Below, piece after piece: positions 49,505-56,910 of a DNA stretch of 64,000 nt. The DNA is from Streptomyces fuscichromogenes. Lineage in GTDB: Bacteria; Actinomycetota; Actinomycetes; Streptomycetales; Streptomycetaceae. How positions within the stretch are numbered: position 1 is the first letter of the stretch; each line of letters starts with the position of its first letter. The position numbers and the translations under genes were made by a program. The stretch is taken from NCBI RefSeq assembly GCF_014645815.1, contig NZ_BMML01000006.1:232587-296586 (forward strand). Reading direction: 5' to 3'. Below the pieces are notes generated by a model that had not been told where the DNA came from, ran no database searches, and saw nothing but the letters and a program-made list of their open reading frames with translations.

Positions 49505-50712
49505 GCTATGGTCTGGCCGTGCCCACCGCCGAGACCGCCTCCTGCCCCGGGCAGCTGCCGCCCCCACCGGCCGCGCCCCGGCCGGTCCCGGGCCGGGACC
49601 CCCGGGTGCAGTGGGCCCTGACCATGGCGGTCATCGTCAGCGGGGCCCTGACGATCCGGCCGATGGGCGTCAGCGGGCGGGGGCTGGTGGTCGCGGTCCT
49701 GTTCGTCCTGAACTGTGCGGCGCTGCTCGCCCGCGGCCTGCCCCCGGGCAGGATCCCGCCGCGTGCCGCCGTCGTCTGGCTGTCGCTGGGCGTCCTCGCG
49801 GCGGCCGCGCTGATCGGCGCCGGCCGCAGCGGAACGGGTTACCTCTTCGCCTTCTTCCTCTCCGGTCACATCGGATACCGGCTGCCGGCCAGACCGGCCC
49901 TCGTCCTGGCGTCGGCCTGCAGCCTGCTCTGCGGCGGCGTCCTGTACTTCAGTATCGGAGGCGGTCACCCCCTGCTGCCCTGGGCCGTCGGTCTCACCAC
50001 CGGCGCACCGGTCCTGATCGGGATACTCAACCGCGTCCAGCACCAGGCCGTGGAGGCCGCGCTGTCGGCGGCCGAGAGCGCGGAGCGCGCCGCCCGTGCC
50101 GAGGCGCAGGCCGCCGTGCTCAGCGAACGCGGCCGGATCGCCCGGGACGTGCACGACGTCCTGGCGCACACGCTGGCCGGGATCAACATGCAGCTGGAAC
50201 TCGCCGACGCCCTCCTCGACACCGGCGACCTGGAAAAAGTCAGGGCAGCCAACGACAGGGCCCACAGCCTCGTCAAGGAGAGCCTGAAGCAGGCGCAGTG
50301 GACCGTCCACGCGCTCCGCGAGGACGCCCTGCCGCTGGTGGAGACCCTCACCGCGATGCTTGAGTCGTCCGGCCACCGCGACGCCCTGACCGTCCGCGGC
50401 ACCCCGGTGGAGGTACCGGCCCGGGTGACCCAGAACCTGCTGCGGATCGCCCAGGAATCCCTGACCAACGCCGCGCGGCACGCCCCGGGCGGCGCGGTGC
50501 GGGTGGAGCTGGCCTTCGCGGCTTCCTCGACGACGCTGACGATCCGCAACCGGCCCGCCACCCGTACGGTGAACGCGGCGGGCGGCAGCGGAATGGGGCT
50601 GATCGGCATGCGCGAACGCGTCGCCCTGCTGGGCGGCACCCTCACCGCGGGACCGGTCACCGAGGGACCGGACCAGGGCGGCTGGCAAGTGGAGGCAGTG
50701 ATCCCGCGATGA
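49501..50712 (+). CDS. NarL-type sensor histidine kinase
   Basis: This 403-residue kinase has an N-terminal membrane part (~35-180, about five helices) and a HisKA_3 domain with His218 in RIARDVHDVLAHTLAGINMQL. HATPase_c includes LLRIAQESLTNAARHAPG and SGMGLIGMRERVALLGGTL. It is coupled both to the upstream membrane protein (GTGA) and to the downstream regulator (ATGA). It would phosphorylate the LuxR-type regulator. Confidence 0.92.
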   Translation: MSYGLAVPTAETASCPGQLPPPPAAPRPVPGRDPRVQWALTMAVIVSGALTIRPMGVSGRGLVVAVLFVLNCAALLARGLPPGRIPPRAAVVWLSLGVLAAAALIGAGRSGTGYLFAFFLSGHIGYRLPARPALVLASACSLLCGGVLYFSIGGGHPLLPWAVGLTTGAPVLIGILNRVQHQAVEAALSAAESAERAARAEAQAAVLSERGRIARDVHDVLAHTLAGINMQLELADALLDTGDLEKVRAANDRAHSLVKESLKQAQWTVHALREDALPLVETLTAMLESSGHRDALTVRGTPVEVPARVTQNLLRIAQESLTNAARHAPGGAVRVELAFAASSTTLTIRNRPATRTVNAAGGSGMGLIGMRERVALLGGTLTAGPVTEGPDQGGWQVEAVIPR

Positions 50713-51374
50713 GTGAACCCACCGAGAGCTCCCGGCCGTTGCGCGTGGTCGTCGCCGACGACCAGGCCGCCGTGCGCGAACCGCTCGCCGCGGTGCTGGA
50801 CCTGACCGAGGACATCGACGTCGTCGCGGCGGCCGCGGACGGCAACGGCGTACTGGACGCGGTCGCCGCCGGTCCGGTGGACGTCGTGCTGATGGACCTG
50901 CGCATGCCCGTGCTCGACGGAATCGAGACCACCCGCAGGCTGAGCGACGAACACCCCGAGGTGGCCGTCGTCGTGCTCACCACGTTCGCCGACGACGACT
51001 CGATCCTGGCAGCCCTCGGCGCGGGCGCCCGCGGCTACCTGACGAAGAACGCCGGGCGCCAGGACATCGTCCGCGCGATCCGCGCCGCCGCCGCGGGCCA
51101 GTCCGTCCTGGACCGCGAGGTCCAGGACCGGCTGCTGGCCACCGTCCGCGCCAGGCCGACGGCGTCCGGACAGCAGCTGCCCGCGGACCTCACGCCCCGC
51201 GAACGCGAAGTGCTCACCCTGATCGGCCAGGGGCTGCCCAACCGCGCGATCGCGGAGAAGCTCTTCGTGAGCGAGGCGACCGTCAAGACGCACATCAACA
51301 ACCTCTTCGCCAAGGCCGACATCCGGGACCGGGCCGACGCCGTGCGCCGCGCCATCGCGGCCGGCCTGGCCTGA
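50709..51374 (+). CDS. NarL/LuxR-family response regulator
   Basis: This 221-residue regulator has a receiver domain with Asp63 (VLMDLRMPVLDG) and the C-terminal LuxR HTH (LTPREREVLTLIGQGLPNRAIAEKLFVSEATVKTHINNLFAK). It is cognate to the sensor encoded immediately before it. The stop is followed by GC-rich palindromes (GGCCCCGCGGGGC) that could terminate transcription. Confidence 0.93.
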   Translation: MSEPTESSRPLRVVVADDQAAVREPLAAVLDLTEDIDVVAAAADGNGVLDAVAAGPVDVVLMDLRMPVLDGIETTRRLSDEHPEVAVVVLTTFADDDSILAALGAGARGYLTKNAGRQDIVRAIRAAAAGQSVLDREVQDRLLATVRARPTASGQQLPADLTPREREVLTLIGQGLPNRAIAEKLFVSEATVKTHINNLFAKADIRDRADAVRRAIAAGLA

Positions 51375-51463
51375 CCTCCCGGCCCCGCGGGGCGGCCGCA
51401 CGGCAGGCGGCGGCCGCCGTCCCCGTCGAGCGTCCGGCCCGACGCCGGGCAAAGGGTCGGAAC

Positions 51464-51814
51464 CTAGCCGAAGACGGTGAACAGGGCGAGTGCGGGGCCG
51501 GTCGCGTAGACGAGGACGCCCAGGGTCAGGCTGGTCCACGGCCGCCGCACCCGCACCGCGCCCAGCACGACCGTGACCACCGCGGCGGCCAGCGCGACCC
51601 ACGGCCCGAACATCGCCACCAGCATCCACACGCCGGAGTCGTCGCAGAACCGCTGGGTCCCGGCCGAGGTGCCGCAGCTGTCACCGGCGAAGAGCATGCC
51701 GAAGGACAGCAGGCCGTTGACGGCGACGGCGACCGCGAGCAGCAGTCCGGCCACGACGGCGAAGACCGCCCTGAGGGGCGCGCCCTGCGAGGGGCGCGAC
51801 GGTGGATGGCTCAT
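51464..51814 (-). CDS. Small membrane protein (unrecognised)
   Basis: This 116-residue protein has three hydrophobic segments (LRAVFAVVAGLLLAVAVAVNGLL; MLVAMFGPWVALAAAVVTVVLG; LGVLVYATGPALALFTVFG) and one extracytoplasmic Cys pair (DSCGTSAGTQRFCDD). Function unknown. Its promoter region holds the perfect TGAGTA-N4-TACTCA dyad also seen at 53619. Confidence 0.7.
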   Translation of the reverse strand: MSHPPSRPSQGAPLRAVFAVVAGLLLAVAVAVNGLLSFGMLFAGDSCGTSAGTQRFCDDSGVWMLVAMFGPWVALAAAVVTVVLGAVRVRRPWTSLTLGVLVYATGPALALFTVFG

Positions 51815-51845
51815 GCTCCCAATGTCGTCCCCGCCCGGGTGTCCC

Positions 51846-51869
51846 CGCCTGAGTAGAGTTACTCAGGCG
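51846..51869. promoter_or_regulatory. Perfect 10-bp inverted repeat, TGAGTA-type (copy 1)
   Basis: CGCCTGAGTA (51846-51855), four bases, TACTCAGGCG (51860-51869). It lies 32 bp upstream of the small membrane protein gene start and 26 bp from the SDR stop. A second copy of the core with the same GGCGG flank is at 53619. Confidence 0.75.
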
Positions 51870-51894
51870 GGATGAGCTCGTGCCCCCGAGCGAG

Positions 51895-52623
51895 TCACCA
51901 GGGCACCTCCCCGTCGTCGTCGAAGAAGCGGCCGGTCGGGCCGTCGTCCGGCAGGGTGGCGAGGCGGATCGCGGTCGCCGCGCCCTGTTGCGGGGTGCGG
52001 TGGCCCTGGAAGCCGTTGAGGTCGGTGGCGCAGTAGCCGGGGCAGGCGAGGTTGATCAGGATGTTCGTGCCCTGGAGCTCCCTGGCGTACTGGACGGTGA
52101 CGCCGTTGAGGAACGTCTTGGACGGCGAGTAGGCGACGGCGACCGGGCCCATTTCCGCGCCGGGCGTGGTCTGGCGGGTGAGGGAACCGACGCTGCTGGA
52201 GACGTTGACGATCCGGGGGGACGGGGCGCGACGCAGCAGCGGCAGCATCGCGTTGGTGACGCGGATGACGCCGATGACGTTGGTCTCGACGGCCTCCCGT
52301 ACCGTCGCGAGGTCGGCGGTGGTCGGTGTCTGTGCCATGCCGCCGGTGACACCGGCGTTGTTGACAAGCGCGTCGAGGTGTCCGGCGAGGTCCTCGATCA
52401 GCGCGGCGGCCGCCGTCACGCTCGTGTCGTCGGTGACGTCGAGCGGCACCCCGAACGCGTCGACACCGGCCGCCCTCAGCTTCGCCACCGCGGTCTCCCG
52501 GCGCTCCGCGTCGCGCGCGCCGACGCCGACGCGCCAGCCGAGGGCGCCGAGGCCGGCCGCGATCTCGTGTCCGATGCCCTTGTTCGCGCCGGTGACCAGC
52601 GCGGTCTTCTGCTGTTCGGTCAT
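51895..52623 (-). CDS. SDR-family NAD(P)-dependent oxidoreductase
   Basis: This 242-residue classical SDR has the coenzyme motif TGANKGIG, NNAG in the central strand, catalytic Ser in IVNVSSSVGSL and YSPSK as the active-site Tyr/Lys. Carbonyl or alcohol substrates are typical (many similar proteins act on ketones or quinones). It is divergently transcribed from a LysR-type gene 102 bp away, the usual arrangement for a LysR target. Confidence 0.93.
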   Translation of the reverse strand: MTEQQKTALVTGANKGIGHEIAAGLGALGWRVGVGARDAERRETAVAKLRAAGVDAFGVPLDVTDDTSVTAAAALIEDLAGHLDALVNNAGVTGGMAQTPTTADLATVREAVETNVIGVIRVTNAMLPLLRRAPSPRIVNVSSSVGSLTRQTTPGAEMGPVAVAYSPSKTFLNGVTVQYARELQGTNILINLACPGYCATDLNGFQGHRTPQQGAATAIRLATLPDDGPTGRFFDDDGEVPW

Positions 52624-52679
52624 GCTTCTATCCTGTACGGGGACAGGCCGGGGCGGCCAACACCGATCGGGTGGGCAGC

Positions 52680-52696
52680 GATACCGCAGGGGTATC
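52680..52696. promoter_or_regulatory. Candidate LysR operator
   Basis: GATACC (52680-52685), five bases, GGTATC (52691-52696): a perfect inverted repeat in the divergent SDR/LysR region containing a T-N11-A core (ATACC-N7-GGTAT), as LysR proteins prefer. Confidence 0.6.
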
Positions 52697-52725
52697 GATC
52701 CCGGCCGGATCGGTAGCATGGGCGG

Positions 52726-53583
52726 GTGGAGACGCGGGAGTTGCGGTACTTCGTGGCCGTCGCAGAGGAGTTGCACTTCGGGCGGGCGGCCCAGCGGCTC
52801 GGGATGGCGCAGCCCCCGCTGTCGCGGGCGATCAGCCGGTTGGAACGGCGGCTCGGGGCGAAGCTGCTGGACCGCACCAGCCGTGCCGTCGCCCTGACCG
52901 AGGCCGGGTCGGTGCTGCTGCGCGAGGCACGGGCCGCGCTGGACGCCGTCGAGGCCGCCGAGCAGCGCACCCGCCGCGCGGCGCTCGCCGCCACCGGCAG
53001 GCCGGGGGTGGTGCTGGCCACGAAGGCGGGCTCGTCCGGCGAACTGCTGGCGAAGCTGCTCGACACCTACGCCGCCGAACCCGACGCGGTCGCCGTCGAT
53101 CTGCTGCTGTGCGGGGTCGGCGAGCAGGAGCGGATGCTGCGCGACGGCCGGGCCGACGTGGCGCTGCTGCACCTGCCGTTCGACAGCACGGCCGGTTTCG
53201 ACACCGAGGAACTGCAGACGGAGAGCCAGGTCGTGGTGGTGCCGAGCGGGCATGGCCTCACCGCCCGCGACCAGGTGCGGATGGCCGACATCAGCGAACT
53301 GGCCGGCCTTCCCGTGGCGCGCTGGCGGCACCGCGACGGCACGTACCCGGACGGGCCCGGTCCCGAGGTCCGGGACCAGGCCCAGCTGTACCAGCTGGTC
53401 GCGCTGGGCCGCGCCTGCTGTGTGGTGCCGGAGTCCGTCCGGACCCAACTGCGCGAGGACCTCACCGCCGTACCGGTGCTGGACGCGCCGCCGGTCACCA
53501 CCGTCATCGCGTGGCCGCCGCACAGCCGCTCCGGCGCGGTCGCCGGGCTGGTCCGGGCCGCCACGCGGCTCTGCCCGTCCTGA
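52726..53583 (+). CDS. LysR-family transcriptional regulator
   Basis: This 285-residue regulator has an N-terminal HTH (ELRYFVAVAEELHFGRAAQRLGMAQPPLSRAISRLERRLGAKLL, 4-48) and a periplasmic-binding-like effector domain from ~90. It starts at a GTG with no strong RBS. By position it should control the divergent SDR gene through the dyad at 52680-52696. Confidence 0.93.
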   Translation: METRELRYFVAVAEELHFGRAAQRLGMAQPPLSRAISRLERRLGAKLLDRTSRAVALTEAGSVLLREARAALDAVEAAEQRTRRAALAATGRPGVVLATKAGSSGELLAKLLDTYAAEPDAVAVDLLLCGVGEQERMLRDGRADVALLHLPFDSTAGFDTEELQTESQVVVVPSGHGLTARDQVRMADISELAGLPVARWRHRDGTYPDGPGPEVRDQAQLYQLVALGRACCVVPESVRTQLREDLTAVPVLDAPPVTTVIAWPPHSRSGAVAGLVRAATRLCPS

Positions 53584-53618
53584 ACACCGGAGACGGCTTC
53601 CGGGCGGCGACGAACTGT

Positions 53619-53634
53619 TGAGTACCGCTACTCA
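53619..53634. promoter_or_regulatory. TGAGTA-type inverted repeat (copy 2)
   Basis: TGAGTA-CCGC-TACTCA followed by GGCGG repeats the core and right flank of the dyad at 51846-51869. It lies between the LysR gene and a small membrane protein gene. The two copies flank the SDR-LysR unit. Confidence 0.7.
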
Positions 53635-53767
53635 GGCGGCCGTTGAGCCTTGAACGGCATCATGGGGATCACGGACGGAGACGATCTCCCGCAACCTCGG
53701 ACGCACCAACACCGTCTCCCCCATCGGCGGGGCCTCCGCCGGTCCACCGATCGAGAGGAACCCCGCC

Positions 53768-53968
53768 ATGACCATGTTCGCCGCTCTCGCCCTTCTTCTC
53801 GTCGCCGTCGTCGGCGGCTGCGTGTGCGTCTTCTGGGCGGCACGCGGTGGTCCGCGCTGGGCGCGCGGGGTGGCGATGGTGACGCTGATGGCCGGCGAGG
53901 TGCTGCGTGTCGGCTCGAAGCAGAAAAGGCGGAAGAACGACGACTCGACGGTCATCATGGGGGGCTGA
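53768..53968 (+). CDS. Small single-helix membrane protein
   Basis: This 66-residue protein has one N-terminal helix (MFAALALLLVAVVGGCVCVFWAA) and a basic tail (RVGSKQKRRKNDDST). GAGAGGA lies 8 nt before the ATG. It overlaps the end of the convergent HupE-like gene by 14 bp. Function unknown; a TGAGTA-type dyad lies in its promoter region. Confidence 0.6.
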   Translation: MTMFAALALLLVAVVGGCVCVFWAARGGPRWARGVAMVTLMAGEVLRVGSKQKRRKNDDSTVIMGG

Positions 53969-55337
53969 GCCCGGGTTCGGCGGGGGCCGGGTCCAGACCC
54001 TTCGGCCGTGCGCGCAGACGGCCCGCCACGGTCCACGCCGTGGCGGCGAGGGCGGCCAGCGCCAGCGTGGCCAGCAGCGCTGTCGTGTGGGAGCCCGCGC
54101 TGTCGGCCGCGCGGGCGACGGGGTTGGGCAGGCCGAGGCGGTCGACCAGCCAGCCGAGGGCCGCGATGCCGGTGAGCGCGGCGCCGGTCAGGCGCAGTGC
54201 GGGCTGGACGCGCAGCCGGGCCAGGACCAGGAGCGAGGGCAGCGCGAGGCAGACCAGCAGCAGCTGGACCAGTTCGATGCCCAGGTTGAAGCCGAGCAGG
54301 CTGGTGACCAACTGGCCGGTGGACAGGTGCATCTCGGCGAGCACGAAGGAGAACGCCATGCCGTGGCCGAGGCCGAAGACGCCCGCCACGACCGCTTCCC
54401 GGCCGGGGAAGAGGGGGCGGATCGCGTGGATCGCGCCGACCAGGATGCTCGCGGCGATGAACGCCTCCACCGGCCAGGAGGGGATGTCGAGTCGGCCCAG
54501 GGAGCTCGCGGCCAGGGCGACCGAGTGGCCGGCCGTGAAGGCGAGGGTGATGCCGCCGATGCGGGCCAGCGCCCTGCGGGGACCGACCAGGCCGGTCCAG
54601 CGGCCGCCGGTCGCGGCCAGGGGGGCCGGCAGGAGCAGGATCAGTAGGAAGAGAAGGTGGTCGGTGCCGGTGAGGATGTGGTTGCCGCCGAGTCCGACCA
54701 TGGCGACGAAGCCGCGCCAGGCGCTGCCGGGGCCGAGGTCGACCTTCAGGGCCGGGACCCTCATGTGCCGGATGTCGAGCTCGATGGTGCCGACCTGGGT
54801 GGTGCCCTCGCCGTCGACCCGGCCGTTCGCCCAGTCCTGGCGGACGGTCACCAGGGTGACGTGGGTGACGACCTGGTGCACGATCACGTCGTAGCGGAAG
54901 GTGAAGTGGCGTACGTCGGCGCCGGCGGGCGGGGTGAGGACGGCGGCGACGGTGAGTTCGCGGTAGGGGCCGGTGGACGTCTGCCGGGTGCGGCTGAGGC
55001 TCAGCGCGCCGATGGCGACCCGCCAGGCCTTGCCGTTGCCCGTGGTCGGGTGGATGTGCTTGAGCAGGTAGGTACGGATGGCGGCGGCCCGGGACGGCAG
55101 TTGGGCCCTGGTCGTCTCGGTGAGGTCGATCCCGCTGGCCCGGGAGAGGTCGCTGACCGGCAGCTCCAGGCGGGCCGCGACCGACGACCGGTACACGTCC
55201 AGCTGCACCACCGAGTGCGGCATCGGATGCGCGGCGGCCGGCGACGCCCCGAGCAGGAGCACCGCCGGTACCACGATCGCGATCCCGGCCACCAGGCGTG
55301 TCAGGGCGGTGGTCAGCCAGTTTCGCGGTCCGGTCAT
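53955..55337 (-). CDS. HupE/UreJ-like membrane protein with extracytoplasmic N-domain
   Basis: This 460-residue protein has a signal sequence (AGIAIVVPAVLLLGASPAAAHP) with a mature N-terminal His, a ~170-residue exterior domain, and a C-terminal HupE/UreJ-2-like block with conserved GGNHILTGTDHLLFLLILLLP, AFTAGHSVALAASSLGRLDIPSWPVE and GVFGLGHGMAFSFVLAE. HupE/UreJ proteins move Ni, Co or Cu in other organisms. The ATGA overlap with the DUF3500 gene makes them a unit. It has multiple conserved His residues suited to metal binding. Confidence 0.88.
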   Translation of the reverse strand: MTGPRNWLTTALTRLVAGIAIVVPAVLLLGASPAAAHPMPHSVVQLDVYRSSVAARLELPVSDLSRASGIDLTETTRAQLPSRAAAIRTYLLKHIHPTTGNGKAWRVAIGALSLSRTRQTSTGPYRELTVAAVLTPPAGADVRHFTFRYDVIVHQVVTHVTLVTVRQDWANGRVDGEGTTQVGTIELDIRHMRVPALKVDLGPGSAWRGFVAMVGLGGNHILTGTDHLLFLLILLLPAPLAATGGRWTGLVGPRRALARIGGITLAFTAGHSVALAASSLGRLDIPSWPVEAFIAASILVGAIHAIRPLFPGREAVVAGVFGLGHGMAFSFVLAEMHLSTGQLVTSLLGFNLGIELVQLLLVCLALPSLLVLARLRVQPALRLTGAALTGIAALGWLVDRLGLPNPVARAADSAGSHTTALLATLALAALAATAWTVAGRLRARPKGLDPAPAEPGLSPP

Positions 55338-56608
55338 GAGAAGGAGAACTCGCTGCCGTAGTCGCGGGTGTGGTCCCGGTACACGGTGTGGTAGTGGACC
55401 TGGTCGCGGAACACGACGCCGTCCTGGCAGACGAACTCGATCCAGACGCTGGGGCCGTCGATGCGGACGTAGTCGCCCTGGGTGTCCAGGCCCGTGCCTC
55501 CGGAGTAGGAGACGTAGGTCTGGTCGAGCTCCTTGGCGTACGTCTTCATGAGCTTCTCGGCGGTGGCGTCGTCCGCGTCGGCCACCCAGGGGCGCATCGC
55601 GGCGAGGACCAGCTTCTTCTGCTTCGCCGAGAGCTCGCTGACCTTGATGCCCTCCTTGGTCTCCGGGAAGTCGCCGTCCTTGTTCGGGCCGAGCAGCACG
55701 TCGCTGAACGACTCGGAGAGCTTGGCCTTGGCCAGCTCCGCGGTGCTCAGGCTCGCGGTCAGCTTGAGCATGCCGTCGCGGAACCTGTTCAGCGGCGCGA
55801 CCGTGGTGCCGTCGCTCGCGGTCCAGCTGGAGGGCTCGACGCCGGTGAAGTACGGGCTGGCGCCGACGACCTTGCCGTCCTTGTACGTGATGTTGACGGC
55901 GAGGTGGTGGCCGCCGAAGTGCAGCTGCCAGGTGCCGGTCGCCGACGGGGTGCCGAGGAACGCCATGAAGTACTGGCTGCTGCCGTACCCGCCTCCGCCG
56001 CCGCCACCGGTGCCGCCGGAGGGCGGGGCGCCCGTGGGGGCGTCGGTGGGAACGGCGGTGTCGGTGGACGAGGCGCTCGGGTCGGCCGAGGCGGAGTCCG
56101 TGGGGGCGTCCGAGGGGGCGTCCGTCGGCGCGCCGGCGCTGCTGGTGGCCTGCGCCGAGGCGAGCACGTCGTCGGCCGCGAGGGTCTGCAGGACGTGCTG
56201 GTAACCGGTGTCCTTGCCGGTGCCCAGGGCCTCCTTCAGGACGGCCTCGGCGGCGGCGATCTGGTCGGTGGTCAGCGAGCTGAACTCGACGCCGACCCGG
56301 CACGAGGAGCCGCACGGCAGGTTCGACCAGGCGGTCGCGTTCGCCTGGGTGAAGTCCAGCAGCGTCGCGGACTGCTCGTCGGAGGTGAGGGTGTTGAGGA
56401 ACGCGTTGGCGGCGCTGACCACGCCCGCGACGCCCTTGGCCTTCTTGTTCACCGGGCGCTGGACACCGACGTCGGATTTCTTGACCCCTTCGGTGGAGGC
56501 GTTCGCCACGGCGAATCCGCCACCGACCAGGACTATAGCGGTGGCAGCGCCGGCCACGCCCCGCCAGGTTCGTCGCGTACGCACCTGACGAGTTCTTTCT
56601 CGACTCAC
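55334..56608 (-). CDS. DUF3500-family secreted protein
   Basis: This 424-residue protein has an N-terminal membrane/signal helix (RGVAGAATAIVLVGGGFAVA), a Ser/Thr/Asp/Pro-rich stretch (175-220), and a DUF3500 core with SQYFMAFLGTPSATGTWQLHFGGHHLAVNI and DGPSVWIEFVCQDGVVFRDQVHYHTVYRDHTRDYGSEF. The GTG at 56608 with AAGGAG 6 nt upstream is the best start; the longer ORF upstream is unlikely to be coding. DUF3500 proteins are His-rich and often next to HupE/UreJ genes, as here. The His clusters (GGHH, HYHTVYRDH) suggest metal binding. Confidence 0.87.
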   Translation of the reverse strand: MSRERTRQVRTRRTWRGVAGAATAIVLVGGGFAVANASTEGVKKSDVGVQRPVNKKAKGVAGVVSAANAFLNTLTSDEQSATLLDFTQANATAWSNLPCGSSCRVGVEFSSLTTDQIAAAEAVLKEALGTGKDTGYQHVLQTLAADDVLASAQATSSAGAPTDAPSDAPTDSASADPSASSTDTAVPTDAPTGAPPSGGTGGGGGGGYGSSQYFMAFLGTPSATGTWQLHFGGHHLAVNITYKDGKVVGASPYFTGVEPSSWTASDGTTVAPLNRFRDGMLKLTASLSTAELAKAKLSESFSDVLLGPNKDGDFPETKEGIKVSELSAKQKKLVLAAMRPWVADADDATAEKLMKTYAKELDQTYVSYSGGTGLDTQGDYVRIDGPSVWIEFVCQDGVVFRDQVHYHTVYRDHTRDYGSEFSFS

Positions 56609-56910
56609 TAACCGCTCCTTCAGAGAGAGGGGAGAATGGCATGAAGAAACGCAACAGCCAACCGGGAGGCACCCGTTGGCCTGCTGTGACGCCATGGACG
56701 GTACCAATAACTCCGTTGACACTCAATGCGTGAAAGGCGACTGAAGAACAGCTTCTAATCGCCTCCGAAATCCTTCAGTTTTCACAGCTTTAAGATTTCA
56801 CAGATGAGGTTGAATTACCTATGGGAAATGACAGGTTCCGCTTGTCGAGCAAACAAAAAAGGCGGCCCCACACGAGGTGGGACCGCCATGGACCGGCGAG
56901 CAGGCGAACG
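56609..56910. other. AT-richer intergenic region with terminator
   Basis: The right part holds the 5'-nucleotidase terminator (56855-56887) and the left part the DUF3500 promoter. Positions ~56740-56850 are AT-rich for this genome (TTTTCACAGCTTTAAGATTTCACAG type), and TTCACAG recurs at 56779 and 56795. I see no gene. Confidence 0.5.
56855..56887 (-). terminator. Intrinsic terminator of the 5'-nucleotidase gene
   Basis: On the minus strand an 11-position GC-rich stem (GGCGG/CCGCC ends, one mismatch) with a 5-nt loop is followed by six U residues. It lies 24 bp after the stop codon; this is the clearest rho-independent terminator in the window. Confidence 0.88.
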
